From Argonema galeatum A003/A1 (GTDB taxonomy: Bacteria > Cyanobacteriota > Cyanobacteriia > Cyanobacteriales > Aerosakkonemataceae), in assembly GCF_023333595.1 (NCBI RefSeq), contig NZ_JAIQZM010000030.1:1-64000 (forward strand): a stretch of 64,000 nucleotides of DNA, given 5' to 3'. Under the pieces are notes generated by a model. That model was not told the DNA's origin. It saw only the letters and a list, made by a program, of their open reading frames with translations, and made no database searches. Below are positions 8,184 to 17,133 of this stretch, piece after piece. The translations under genes were made by a program, and so were the position numbers. Every line of letters begins with the position of its first letter. The stretch's first letter is position 1.

Positions 8184-10568
8184 TTGCGCCCCTATTCTCA
8201 AACCTTTGATGCCTGGATAGCTTCTCAACAAACTGATGAATCTCGATTGTTAAGAGGGCAAGCTTTAAAAGATGCTCAAATCTGGTCGCAAGGAAAAAGT
8301 TTAAGCGATTTAGATTATCAGTTTTTAGCGGCTTCGGTTGAATCAGATAGAAAAGAAGTACAACTCACTTTAGAAGCCGAACGAGCCAAAGCCATTGAAG
8401 CACAATTGGCAGAGCAAAAACAACGATTATTACAGGAACAACAAACAGCCAAATTACAACGATTATTGTTAGGAGCAATTAGTATCGCCTTTCTGGTATC
8501 TTCAGGTTTGGGATTATTCGCTTTTAGACAATTCAGAGAAGCCAGGATTAGCGAAATCAAGGCGTTAGCATCATCTTCCGAAGGATTATTTGCTTCAAAT
8601 CGTCAATTAGACGCGATGATCGCAGCAATTAAAGCCAAACGCAAATTAGAAAGTTTGGGTAGTGTAGATAGCAAAACGACTGAAGATGTAGAAATAGCCT
8701 TGAGACAAACAGTTTATAGCAACAACGAATTTAACCGTTTGATCGGTCATAAAAGTGGCATATCTACTGTTGATATTAGTCCTGACGATCGGTTGATTGC
8801 GACTGGCAGTAGCGATCGGACCGTTAAACTCTGGAAACGAGATGGTACGTTGCTGAAAACATTAAAACATACTGCAACAGTGTTTCGCGTTGCTTTCAGT
8901 CCTGACAGTCGCTTGATTGTTGCGGGAAGTTTAGATGGTATTGTCAAGCTTTGGCGTATTGACGGCACTTTAGTAAAAACAATTCAGGCACATAAAACCT
9001 CTGTCTGGGGAGTTGCTTTTAGCCCTGATGGTAAGCTGATTGCGTCAGCCAGTGGCGATCGGACTGTGAAATTATGGCGGCTTGACGGTACGCTCTGGAA
9101 AACATTGATAGGACATAAAAAATGGGTTTCCAATGTAGCTTTTAGTCCAGACAGCCAGATACTTGCTTCCGCAGGAGGGGATAATACTGTTAAACTTTGG
9201 AGTGTTGATGGCAAGTTGCTGAAAACCATAGAAGGACATCAAAATTCGATTTGGGATGTGGCGTTTTGTTCGCAAGGAAATTTACTGGTTTCAGTTAGTA
9301 AAGATAGCACTGCAAAAGTGTGGCAAATAGACGGAACTTTAGTCAGAACGCTTCAAAGTAATGATGCTATTTATGGCGTTGATTGTCAGGGTAAATATAT
9401 TGCTACCAGTGGTAAAGATAATCAGGTAAAGATTTGGAAAATAGATGGAACATTTATTAGAAACTTAAAGCAGCATCGTGCAGTTATTCGAGATGTAGCA
9501 TTGAATTCTAATGGTTTGATGGCTGCTTCTGCCAGTGATGATACCACCGTTAAACTCTGGCAACGCAATAAATATTTGTCAAAACCGCTCTACGGTCATA
9601 AAGATACGATTTGGGAAGTTGCTACTAGCCCAGACGGGAAGTCGATTGCGACCGTTAGTGCTGATAATACCCTTAAATTATGGTTGGCAGATGGCACACT
9701 TTGGCAAGATTATAAAGAAAATAAATATGGTTTTCGCAGCGTTGGCTTCAGTCCAGACAGTAAAATTATAGTGACTGGAAGTGATAACGGTACTGTTCAA
9801 GTTTGGGATTTAGGTGACCGGAATAAATCGGCGCTCAGACTGTTGCGAACTTTGAAAGGACATGGGGCTACGATTACTGCTATTGCGATCGGTCCCGATG
9901 GGAAAAATATCGCTTCTGCTGGAGATAATAACACTATCAAAATCTGGAATTTTGATGGCAAACTATTGCACACCATGACTGTTTCCCATCAGAGAATCTG
10001 GAAATTAGCTTTTAGTCCTAACGGTCAACTCCTAGCCTCTGCCAGCCAAGATAGTACAGTGAAACTTTGGAAACTTGATGGTACGGCTGTGAGAACGTTG
10101 AGAGGTCACGAGGATGGGGTTTGGGGAGTCGCTTTTAGTCCTCAAGGAAATATGATTCTTTCTGCTAGTTGGGATGACACTATTAAACTTTGGAAATTAG
10201 ATGGAACATTACTGAAAACAATTAAGGCAGAGAGTCAGGGTTTATCGCGAGTTGCTTTTAGTCCTGACGGTCAAATTATTGCCACAGGTGGTGTTGATAA
10301 TCAGGTGAAATTATGGAGCTTAGAGGGAAAGTTGCTGAATAAATTACCCGGACATCAAGGAACAGTCATCAGTCTTGCTTTTACTGCTGATGGTAACTTC
10401 CTGGTTTCGGGGGGAGATGATGCCACTGTGATGCTTTGGGATTTAAAACAAATTCGGACGCTGAATGAACTAGAGTATGCTTGCAATTGGGTGCGGGATT
10501 ATCTGCGGACGAATGTTGAGGTGGAGGAGAGCGATCGCCATTTGTGCGATAATATTCGCAAACGATAG
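8184..10568 (+). CDS. WD40-repeat protein with transmembrane segment (3' part of a broken AAA-WD40 gene)
   Basis: The 794-residue frame begins at a TTG only because a TAA at 8106-8108 cuts it from the AAA-like part; no stop lies between 8109 and 8184. Residues 1-90 are a linker and coiled coil, about 92-112 a transmembrane helix, and 175-765 fourteen WD40 repeats (each ending in a KLW/KIW-type motif), enough for two seven-bladed propellers. Such proteins are membrane-linked STAND-type signalling scaffolds. The C-terminal DLKQIRTLNELEYACNWVRDYL is the usual family ending. Whether it is translated without its N-terminal half is unknown. Confidence 0.75.
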   Translation: MRPYSQTFDAWIASQQTDESRLLRGQALKDAQIWSQGKSLSDLDYQFLAASVESDRKEVQLTLEAERAKAIEAQLAEQKQRLLQEQQTAKLQRLLLGAISIAFLVSSGLGLFAFRQFREARISEIKALASSSEGLFASNRQLDAMIAAIKAKRKLESLGSVDSKTTEDVEIALRQTVYSNNEFNRLIGHKSGISTVDISPDDRLIATGSSDRTVKLWKRDGTLLKTLKHTATVFRVAFSPDSRLIVAGSLDGIVKLWRIDGTLVKTIQAHKTSVWGVAFSPDGKLIASASGDRTVKLWRLDGTLWKTLIGHKKWVSNVAFSPDSQILASAGGDNTVKLWSVDGKLLKTIEGHQNSIWDVAFCSQGNLLVSVSKDSTAKVWQIDGTLVRTLQSNDAIYGVDCQGKYIATSGKDNQVKIWKIDGTFIRNLKQHRAVIRDVALNSNGLMAASASDDTTVKLWQRNKYLSKPLYGHKDTIWEVATSPDGKSIATVSADNTLKLWLADGTLWQDYKENKYGFRSVGFSPDSKIIVTGSDNGTVQVWDLGDRNKSALRLLRTLKGHGATITAIAIGPDGKNIASAGDNNTIKIWNFDGKLLHTMTVSHQRIWKLAFSPNGQLLASASQDSTVKLWKLDGTAVRTLRGHEDGVWGVAFSPQGNMILSASWDDTIKLWKLDGTLLKTIKAESQGLSRVAFSPDGQIIATGGVDNQVKLWSLEGKLLNKLPGHQGTVISLAFTADGNFLVSGGDDATVMLWDLKQIRTLNELEYACNWVRDYLRTNVEVEESDRHLCDNIRKR

Positions 10569-10579
10569 TTAAATATTTA

Positions 10580-10633
10580 GTATGTTGTTGCGCTTCAGCG
10601 CTCTTTAAAGAGCGCTGAAGCGCAACAACATAC
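10580..10633. repeat. 54-bp perfect palindrome without a loop
   Basis: The two 27-base arms (GTTGTTGCGCTTCAGCGCTC core) are perfectly complementary with no spacer; the centre is TTT/AAA at 10606/10607. It is related to the hairpin at 11337-11404. It follows the WD40 gene and precedes the 3' end of purE, so it could terminate both. Confidence 0.9.
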
Positions 10634-10708
10634 CTGACAAAGTTTTATCATGGGCGATCGACAGGATATAATATAATTCGGAAAGAACCGTAAATTTTTG
10701 GATCGCGT

Positions 10709-11230
10709 TTAAGACATTTTTTCCAAGTACTGCTTGTAGCCTAGTTCATCTAGTTGTGCTTGTTTTTGGAGTACGGATTCGGCTAGACTTTGACGATATT
10801 GCTGAACTTGTTCCAGCAATTTTGGCTGATGGGTGGCTAAGATTTGTACGGCTAAAAGTCCGGCGTTCTTGGCATTACCAATGGCGACGGTGGCGACGGG
10901 GATTCCAGCTGGCATTTGCACGATCGAATATAGAGAATCTAACCCCTGCAAGTGGCGACTGGCTACAGGTACGCCAATCACGGGCAGGGGTGTCAGGGAA
11001 GCAACCATACCGGGCAGATGGGCTGCTCCACCAGCACCGGCGATAATAACTTTTATGCCCCGTTGGTGGGCGCTTTTGGCGTATTCTACCATGCGATCGG
11101 GGGTACGGTGGGCAGAGACGATCGCAACTTCGCAGGCGATGCCGAATTCTTCGCAAATTGCGATCGCTCCCTGCATGGTGGGCAAGTCGGAATCGCTGCC
11201 CATGATAATGCCTACTAATGGTTGAGTCAT
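10709..11230 (-). CDS. purE: N5-carboxyaminoimidazole ribonucleotide mutase
   Basis: Class I PurE, which converts N5-CAIR to CAIR in purine synthesis. The 173-residue protein shows MGSDSDLPTM at the start, SAHRTPDRM with the catalytic His, and AGAGGAAHLPGMVAS. Length is normal. The gene is monocistronic here and flanked by two related palindromes. No purK is in the window. Confidence 0.96.
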   Translation of the reverse strand: MTQPLVGIIMGSDSDLPTMQGAIAICEEFGIACEVAIVSAHRTPDRMVEYAKSAHQRGIKVIIAGAGGAAHLPGMVASLTPLPVIGVPVASRHLQGLDSLYSIVQMPAGIPVATVAIGNAKNAGLLAVQILATHQPKLLEQVQQYRQSLAESVLQKQAQLDELGYKQYLEKMS

Positions 11231-11336
11231 TTGTCAGTTGTCATATTTTTATAAATACACACAAATATACCACTTTTTTATTATATGCTTGAATCAAATT
11301 TAATAGTAACTCAAGTTGCTAGTTACTTGCACTCTG

Positions 11337-11404
11337 GGTACGTTGTTGCGCTTTAGCGCTCTTATCCAAGTTGGTATAAGAGCGCTAAAGCGCAACAACG
11401 TACC
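11337..11404. repeat. hairpin with perfect 29-bp arms
   Basis: Arms at 11337-11365 and 11376-11404 pair perfectly around a 10-base loop (CCAAGTTGGT). The arm core TTGTTGCGCTTTAGCGCTCT differs from the 10580 palindrome by a C to T change that is matched by G to A on the other arm. The region 11231-11554 otherwise holds only a single AGAAACCGGGTTTCT arm (11462-11476). Confidence 0.9.
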
Positions 11405-11554
11405 TAATACAACCTTAATTATATAACCAGCAACTTGCGTTGCTAAATAAACTGAACACTCAGAAACCGGGTTTCTAACAGCCGCACCCAGATCGTGATA
11501 AATTAAATATCATAAATCATCAGATAGGCAATAAAACCACCAATCGCTACCTAG

Positions 11555-12727
11555 ATGGATATTATCAACGCTAGAGTACCCGAATACAAAGCTTTGCAGC
11601 AATTATCAATTGATTCGGGCGGTATCATTCAGAAAATTATGCCAATGTACGTTGCTGGCAAACCTTCAGCAGATAAAGAAGTTGTAGATGTAAATGGGGA
11701 TTGGGTTTCCCTGGGGGGTGTCGATTTGCAGATTAATGGGGCGCTGGGCTTAGCATTTCCTGACTTAAATCCAGATAATTGCGATAAACTCCCGGAAATC
11801 TGTAAATTTCTGTGGGATCGGGGCGTTGATGGTTTTTTGCCTACTCTTGTCACAACTTCGGTAGAGAACATTCAACGAAGTCTTGCAGTGTTAGCTGATT
11901 TTATAGTAACTCAGCTAAACGATCGACCAACGGCTCAAATATTGGGAGTACATTTAGAAGGGCCTTTTTTGAATCCTGAAAAGCGCGGGGCTCACCCATC
12001 TGAGTATTTATTGCCGCTGACTATTGATAATGTGAAGAGGGTTTTGGGTGCTTACGCAGATATCGTGAAAGTTATTACTTTAGCACCAGAATTAGATTTA
12101 ACTGGAGAGGTAATTTCTTATTTGCGTTCTTTGGGCATTATCATCAGTTTAGGACACTCGCAAGCTACTGCCGCTCAAGCGCAAAAGGCATTTAAATTGG
12201 GTGCATCAATGGTGACTCATGCCTTCAATGCCATGCCCAGTTTACATCATCGCGAACCTGGATTATTGGGTGCTGCTATAGTCGATCGAGATGTTAAATG
12301 CGGTTTGATTGCTGATGGTCAGCACGTATCTCCGACAATGTTGCAAATATTACTACAAGCTAGCAGTTACGAAAGAGGTATTTTCTTAGTTAGCGATGCT
12401 TTGGCACCTTTGGGATTGCCGGATGGTGTTTACCCGTGGGATACTCGCGAGATTGAAGTGAAAAACGGCACGGCGAGATTGCCAGATGGAACGCTTTCGG
12501 GGACGACTTTATCGTTATTGGTAGGGGTGCAGAATTTGGTGAAGTGGGGAATTTGCGACAGAGAAGAAGCGATCGCACTTGCCACTGTTACACCCCGAAA
12601 AGCAATTGGTATAAAAGGAATCATCGGTAAACCTGCTCACCAGTTATTGCGCTGGCAAATGACTCAACCAGAACCGAGTTACGAACCGATACTGACGTGG
12701 AAAAGATTATTTCCAAGTGTTAACTAA
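11555..12727 (+). CDS. nagA: N-acetylglucosamine-6-phosphate deacetylase
   Basis: A 390-residue amidohydrolase that removes acetate from GlcNAc-6-P in amino-sugar and cell-wall recycling. Family landmarks are HLEGPFLNPEKRGAH (metal-binding Glu), SLGHSQATAAQ and THAFNAMPSLHHREPGLLGA (metal His residues), and LVSDALAPLG with the catalytic Asp. The start ATG follows an AT-rich leader. No nagB is adjacent. It is the intact full-length enzyme. Confidence 0.94.
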   Translation: MDIINARVPEYKALQQLSIDSGGIIQKIMPMYVAGKPSADKEVVDVNGDWVSLGGVDLQINGALGLAFPDLNPDNCDKLPEICKFLWDRGVDGFLPTLVTTSVENIQRSLAVLADFIVTQLNDRPTAQILGVHLEGPFLNPEKRGAHPSEYLLPLTIDNVKRVLGAYADIVKVITLAPELDLTGEVISYLRSLGIIISLGHSQATAAQAQKAFKLGASMVTHAFNAMPSLHHREPGLLGAAIVDRDVKCGLIADGQHVSPTMLQILLQASSYERGIFLVSDALAPLGLPDGVYPWDTREIEVKNGTARLPDGTLSGTTLSLLVGVQNLVKWGICDREEAIALATVTPRKAIGIKGIIGKPAHQLLRWQMTQPEPSYEPILTWKRLFPSVN

Positions 12728-12755
12728 ATCGATCGGCAACCTACAACCTTTACTT

Positions 12756-12788
12756 AGAAACCCGGTTTCTAGGAGAAACCGGGTTTCT
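12756..12788. repeat. AGAAACCCGG inverted repeat, copy 2
   Basis: Same 15-base arms as at 1991-2023, with AGG as spacer. It lies between the convergent ends of nagA and the acetyltransferase gene. Confidence 0.85.
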
Positions 12789-12828
12789 GAGTGTTTAGTT
12801 TATTTACGCCAATCTACTTACCAACTTT

Positions 12829-13674
12829 CTACCCTAACTCTAGAGTTGTTGTCCCAAATATGTGCGAGATATTGATATTTGGTATGCCGCGAGTGTACAT
12901 CCGAACGCATTCAAATACTGGCTTCATCCCGTAACTTTCAGCCAGGGAAATAGCCTGGTGATTAGCATCGGGAGTATCTAAAAATATAGGCTTACCGTCA
13001 CCCAGGCTACTGAGGCATTGAAATAAACTTTCAGCAATTTGGGCATCGTCAGCAAACAGAGGCCCAATTCTCAACCCGGTGCGGGATTCTCTAATTATTC
13101 CATAGCCGCACAAATTGCCATCCTTAATATAGGCATAGCCTGCACGCGCTGGGGAATTAACCCATTCTTGTAGGAAAGCTGGACGAGGTGCGGGAAAATG
13201 TTGGTTATCGTAATGAAAAATATCTGCAAATGGGATATCTTTTAGCGTCACAATGTTGTCAGGAGGTGTAGCAGCTATCCCAGTACCTTGATAGCGAATA
13301 TGGCTATATGCTGGCTGAAAACCAAATTTGCGGTAGTTTTCTACTTGTGCTAAGACACCATCGAGGGCAAAATTGCGATCGCCTAGCAACCTCAAAGCCT
13401 CATTCCAAGTTTGCAAGCCAAAACCTTGACCGCGCCGATCGGGTTTGACAATATAAAAACCGATAAAGCCAAAAGTCTCGCCGTAGCGTACCGCCGAAAT
13501 AGTGCTGATGGGTTCGCCGTCGATTTCACCAATCAAAAAACCGCCAGGATCGGCAGCATAGAAGGCACCTGCATCGTGAATGCCGGTATTCCACCCCTCT
13601 GCTGCGCCCCAATCGAGGGCGAGTTCTAACTCAGCAAGGGTCATTGGTCGAATTGTCAATCTGTCGCCGCTCAT
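12829..13674 (-). CDS. GNAT family N-acetyltransferase with a C-terminal second acyltransferase-like domain
   Basis: Residues 5-135 form a GNAT fold with the acetyl-CoA loop PDRRGQGFGLQTW. Residues 150-280 match the Acetyltransf_18-type second domain by general pattern (a GYGIIRESRTGLRIGPLFADD strand). The 281-residue length fits this two-domain group. The substrate is unknown. It is divergently arranged with chlM and shares a short intergenic region of 94 bases with it. Confidence 0.85.
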   Translation of the reverse strand: MSGDRLTIRPMTLAELELALDWGAAEGWNTGIHDAGAFYAADPGGFLIGEIDGEPISTISAVRYGETFGFIGFYIVKPDRRGQGFGLQTWNEALRLLGDRNFALDGVLAQVENYRKFGFQPAYSHIRYQGTGIAATPPDNIVTLKDIPFADIFHYDNQHFPAPRPAFLQEWVNSPARAGYAYIKDGNLCGYGIIRESRTGLRIGPLFADDAQIAESLFQCLSSLGDGKPIFLDTPDANHQAISLAESYGMKPVFECVRMYTRGIPNINISHIFGTTTLELG

Positions 13675-13768
13675 AGCTCAAGCATTCGATACTGAATGAA
13701 AGTTACCTCAAAAGTAACGTCTAATGGTAAGTTTAAGCGTTGGAAACAACTTAACAGCAGGAAAATTA

Positions 13769-14455
13769 ATGAACGCAACCGACGATAAAACCATTGTTCA
13801 GGACTACTTTAATTCTACTGGCTTCGATCGCTGGCGGCGTATTTATGGCGATGGCGAGGTGAATAAAGTCCAGCGAGATATCCGCGAGGGACATAAGCAA
13901 ACAGTTGATACCGTACTCAGTTGGCTGACATTTGATGGCAATCTATCAAAGCTATCAATCTGCGATGCCGGTTGTGGTGTTGGCAGTCTCAGCATTCCCT
14001 TGGCGCAGGCGGGAGCTAAAGTTTATGCTAGCGATATCTCTGAAAAGATGGTGGGCGAAGCAAAGGAAAGAGCCGAAGCTGTTTTGGCTAACACCGATAA
14101 TGTTACTTTTGCGGTGCAAGACTTAGAGGGTTTGAGCGGTAGATACCACACTGTCATTTGCCTGGATGTCCTGATCCACTATCCCCAAGATAAGGCAGCT
14201 GAAATGATTGCTCACCTCACTTCTTTGGCAGAGTCTCGTCTAATTCTCAGCTTTGCACCTCACACCTTTGCTCTTTGTTTGCTCAAGAAAATTGGTAGTT
14301 TCTTCCCAGGTCCGAGCAAAGCGACTCGCGCTTATCTGCATCGCGAAGCTGATGTTGTCGAAATTCTTGAGACTTGCGGCTTTTCAGTTCAGCGGTCAGC
14401 TATGACCCGTACCCGTTTTTACTTCTCCCGCATACTGGAAGCTACGCGGAAATAA
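13769..14455 (+). CDS. chlM: magnesium-protoporphyrin IX methyltransferase
   Basis: Transfers a methyl group from SAM to Mg-protoporphyrin IX in chlorophyll synthesis. The N-terminus VQDYFNSTGFDRWRRIYGDG and the SAM loop CDAGCGVGSLSIPLA are diagnostic, as is the SFAPHTFALCLLKKIG segment. I chose the ATG at 13769 (228 residues, preceded by CAGGAAAA) because it matches the usual length. An upstream in-frame ATG at 13724 would add 15 unconserved residues. Confidence 0.95.
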   Translation: MNATDDKTIVQDYFNSTGFDRWRRIYGDGEVNKVQRDIREGHKQTVDTVLSWLTFDGNLSKLSICDAGCGVGSLSIPLAQAGAKVYASDISEKMVGEAKERAEAVLANTDNVTFAVQDLEGLSGRYHTVICLDVLIHYPQDKAAEMIAHLTSLAESRLILSFAPHTFALCLLKKIGSFFPGPSKATRAYLHREADVVEILETCGFSVQRSAMTRTRFYFSRILEATRK

Positions 14456-14494
14456 GGTTATAATCGCGGCAATACTAACCTATCAGCTGGAACT

Positions 14495-14899
14495 ATGAAG
14501 CTCCTCAAAAAAGTGTCTGCGGTTTTGGTAACGGGATTTGGAAGTGTTTGCGTATTGGCTGGGATTTATGCGCCCTTTAACCCTGACATTAGCCGACAAG
14601 AAAAAATTGAGGAGGCTACGGCTTGTCTGCTGATTGGTGTGCCTTTAACTGGATGGGGTTTATGGATATGGAGGGGTTTGGCTCGACAACGGGACAAGGA
14701 AGTTCAAGACCGCCTCCAGTCCATTTTTTATCGGTTGATTCAACAAGAAAATGGGGAAATTACAGTTTTGCGGTTTGCAATGGAGGCACAGCTACCAGGA
14801 AAAGAAGCGAAAAAATATCTAGATGAAAAAGCGAAGGAGTTTCTAGCTAATTTTGATGTGACTGAAACGGGCGATATTAGTTATCGCTTTGATTTGTAG
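14495..14899 (+). CDS. conserved hypothetical membrane protein
   Basis: A 134-residue protein with two transmembrane helices (about residues 8-26 and 44-61) and a cytoplasmic tail of about 70 charged residues (RLIQQENGEITVLRFAMEAQ). The tail resembles a small winged-helix-like module seen in other short cyanobacterial proteins, but I cannot name the family. It lies 39 bases after chlM and 17 bases before the DUF423 gene, so the three may be co-transcribed. Confidence 0.7.
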   Translation: MKLLKKVSAVLVTGFGSVCVLAGIYAPFNPDISRQEKIEEATACLLIGVPLTGWGLWIWRGLARQRDKEVQDRLQSIFYRLIQQENGEITVLRFAMEAQLPGKEAKKYLDEKAKEFLANFDVTETGDISYRFDL

Positions 14900-14916
14900 G
14901 ATTTAGCAGCAGATTT

Positions 14917-15297
14917 ATGGTAAAAGTTTTTTTGGTTGTAGCATCTATTTTGGGTGGTTTATCTGTGGCTGGCGGTGCTTTTGCTGCCCATGCTCTGAAG
15001 GAAAAGTTGAGCGATCGATCGCTTGAAATTTTTGAAACTGGCGCTCGTTACCAAATGTATCACGCTTTGGCACTTTTGCTGGTGGCGTTGCTGTTAACTC
15101 GCGCCGAAATACCCCAAACTTCTTTAGTAGCAGCTGGGTTTGCGTTCATCGCTGGCGTTGCGCTTTTCTCCGGTAGTTTGTACGCGCTGAGTTTCAGTGG
15201 GATTAAGTGGCTGGGTGCAATTACTCCCTTGGGAGGAGTAGCTTTTATGGTGGGATGGGGTTGTTTGGCAGTTGCTGCTTTGAGCTTTAAGTATTAA
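14917..15297 (+). CDS. DUF423 family membrane protein
   Basis: A 126-residue protein with four transmembrane helices. The GAFAAHALKEKL motif near the N-terminus and GARYQMYHALALLL are the DUF423 (YgdD-like) signature. Function is unknown in the family. The start codon lies 17 bases after the preceding gene, in a likely operon with chlM. Confidence 0.9.
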   Translation: MVKVFLVVASILGGLSVAGGAFAAHALKEKLSDRSLEIFETGARYQMYHALALLLVALLLTRAEIPQTSLVAAGFAFIAGVALFSGSLYALSFSGIKWLGAITPLGGVAFMVGWGCLAVAALSFKY

Positions 15298-15300
15298 TCA

Positions 15301-15478
15301 TATCTTGTCCGGTTGCATCGTTAGTACATGAGTGATATCGTCAATTTGTCTGTTTTCATCGTTGGTTAAATTTTTACCGCAGACTTCGGCGTGAGAGGTT
15401 CGGCTGAGCGCTCAGGCTTCGACGTGAGCGCTCGCCGAAGTCGCAGATTAACGCAGATAATAATAATCACACGAATTT
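15301..15478. repeat. dispersed ~170-bp repeat, copy A
   Basis: The first ~85 bases (starting TATCTTGTCCGGTTGCATCG) and the last ~25 (ending ATAATCACACGAATTT) match 28617-28772 closely, with an unrelated GC-rich, self-complementary middle (CTTCGGCG.. around 15383-15442). No coding capacity of its own. Confidence 0.75.
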
Positions 15479-15610
15479 GGGGGGGTAGTTTCGGGCAATT
15501 CCGGCAAGCCGCGCTGGCTTTTGAAGCGCTTTTTGGACTTCCGCCAGTTCTTGGAATGACTTGCTTTTGATGCCTTTTTCGATCGCAATAATCTGATTCA
15601 GGCGTGCCAT
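15467..15610 (-). CDS. small protein resembling the start of a DUF7873-type family
   Basis: The 47-codon frame MARLNQIIAIEKGIKSKSFQ and on is preceded by a strong AAGGAGG eight bases before the ATG. Its start resembles proteins of the type TKLNxIIAVEKGxKS..., which are about 240 residues long. Here the frame runs into repeat copy A at its 3' end, and the repeat supplies the last codons and the TGA. So this is probably a truncated gene, though well provided with a ribosome-binding site. Confidence 0.5.
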   Translation of the reverse strand: MARLNQIIAIEKGIKSKSFQELAEVQKALQKPARLAGIARNYPPKFV

Positions 15611-15761
15611 TAATGCCGCCTCCTTATCTTCTGAATGAGTTTGTAATACTTGTAGTATATTGTATCTTTAGCGGATATGTCTAGTTTTTCGCCAAATCTC
15701 TAAGGTACAAGAGAGTTGGACTGCCCTATTTCAGGTCTGGCGTGCGATCGCCAGCTATGTA

Positions 15762-15907
15762 TATATAGCAACCGCTCTCGTCGGTTAGGACAGTAGGGGC
15801 GAAGCATTCGGGCATATAATTTATTGGTTAAAACCTTATATTTACTACCCGAATGCTTCGCCCCTACTCCAGATTTATGGCTTAACCGCCTTGGCGGTTG
15901 CTATATA
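15762..15907. repeat. composite inverted repeat with GCGAAGCATTC core
   Basis: Outer arms TATATAGCAACCG and CGGTTGCTATATA enclose an inner pair of perfect 21-base arms at 15792-15812 and 15848-15868 (core GGGGCGAAGCATTCGGG). The inner core is shared with the MITE-like elements at 4310 and 57761 and with 26772. The stretch 15298-15952 holds only this, repeat copy A and the small ORF. Confidence 0.8.
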
Positions 15908-15952
15908 TTGCGCGGCCCGATCGTTCTTTATACTACATCAGGAGCGATCGCA

Positions 15953-16705
15953 CTAACCAACAGACCCCATTCTCAACCGTACCAGCAACTCGTTCAATGC
16001 CGCCTTAGCAGAAGGTGCTTCCGGTAATGTACTGCTTTGAAAAGCTGCTTCCAACTCACCGCGCAAACGCTCAAATTCTTCATGATGAAATGCTATATCA
16101 GCATCTTCCAAAACAGACTTCTCAGCACCTGCCAACTTTCGGGCAATCAAATCGGGAATATAAGGTAATTTGAAGATTTCATTCAATAGCACTAAGTTAG
16201 CTTCTACAACGCCTGTTTGCATCAAATAAATACCAGTCAACAAGACTCGGTAGATATAAAGCAGGGGTTTAACTCTTCTGTCTTTCTCAAACAATCTCCA
16301 TTGCGTTTGGGCAAATCCGAAATAGTGGTGAACATGGTTGCGGGTGATGCAACCTTTGGCAATAACTTTCAATTCTTCATGTTCTGACGTAGTGCGAACA
16401 ATCAAAGGCGAATACAACTGCTCTAAAACATAACCATTCTTTTTGAGCAGCAGCGAAAAGAACTTTTTGATATCGTGAGTTACGAGGTCAATTTCCAGTT
16501 TGTTGCGAAATTCCGAAACTTCGATAGTTTCACGTCCTGGCTCTAATCCAACTACTTCTGACACCGGCAAAATGTGGGAACCGCGCAAGTCAAAATCAGA
16601 ATCTGGTGAGGGAAAACCATACAAATGCGCCCCGCTAATTGTAGCGAACAAAAGCGGGTATGGCTGTTCTGAAATTACTGGGAGTAGCTGCTGCTCAATC
16701 GTCAT
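15953..16705 (-). CDS. RlaP-type nucleotidyltransferase
   Basis: A 250-residue member of the predicted nucleotidyltransferase group (RlaP/YcgL, DNA polymerase beta superfamily). The active-site pattern is SGAHLYGFPSPDSDFDLRG, i.e. GS/GA-x-x-Y-G followed by DxD, and a later Asp in LEIDLVTHD. RlaP proteins are often linked to RNA ligases and RNA repair; no ligase is nearby. Its start overlaps the stop of the DUF6717 gene by 4 bases, so the two are translationally coupled. Confidence 0.85.
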   Translation of the reverse strand: MTIEQQLLPVISEQPYPLLFATISGAHLYGFPSPDSDFDLRGSHILPVSEVVGLEPGRETIEVSEFRNKLEIDLVTHDIKKFFSLLLKKNGYVLEQLYSPLIVRTTSEHEELKVIAKGCITRNHVHHYFGFAQTQWRLFEKDRRVKPLLYIYRVLLTGIYLMQTGVVEANLVLLNEIFKLPYIPDLIARKLAGAEKSVLEDADIAFHHEEFERLRGELEAAFQSSTLPEAPSAKAALNELLVRLRMGSVG

Positions 16706-17082
16706 AATTTATTGGGTATGGCAGATAATGAAGAATGTAGCTTTTCAGCTTTGGAGTATATTTTTATTGGCGGTTCGCTGAAATACTTGAACAATGCTGG
16801 ACATAACCACCCTTCCATATTTTTTTGGTGCCAGCGATACCAGTTACCCCCGTACTCTTCTCTCAACCAAACCAGTTCTGCTTGATATCCTGGAAAAGGG
16901 TTGACGGAAAACAAAAGCTTGAAACCTTTATCGGCATTCGGAATATCTTGAACGAGAATATCGATCATTGCGGGTATGCCGCTGACAAATGGTTCCCGTA
17001 CAAGTCCGACTCCTTCATCGTCAAATACCCAGGTATGTTCGTATCGATATGGAAAAATCACCATCATTGCGTTAGACATCAA
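16702..17082 (-). CDS. DUF6717 family protein
   Basis: A 126-residue protein with the features VIFPYRYEHTWVFDDEGVGL, FVSGIPAMID and a tail GWLCPALFKYF, which I recognise as a DUF6717-like family of unknown function. It is the first gene of a two-gene unit with the RlaP-type nucleotidyltransferase (ATGA-type 4-base overlap). It may start at the second Met or at M6 (MMVIFPYRY). Confidence 0.75.
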   Translation of the reverse strand: MMSNAMMVIFPYRYEHTWVFDDEGVGLVREPFVSGIPAMIDILVQDIPNADKGFKLLFSVNPFPGYQAELVWLREEYGGNWYRWHQKNMEGWLCPALFKYFSEPPIKIYSKAEKLHSSLSAIPNKL

Positions 17083-17106
17083 TTTTATCTTCTCATTAAG
17101 GTTGTC

Positions 17107-17131
17107 GTAATGTGGGCATTGCCCACATTAC
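17107..17131. repeat. GTGGGCATTGCCCAC palindrome, copy 1
   Basis: Arms GTAATGTGGGCA and TGCCCACATTAC with a single-base loop. Related copies lie at 45708-45727 and 53629-53650, each just after a gene. It could be a terminator or a small dispersed repeat. Confidence 0.75.
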
Positions 17132-17133
17132 TA

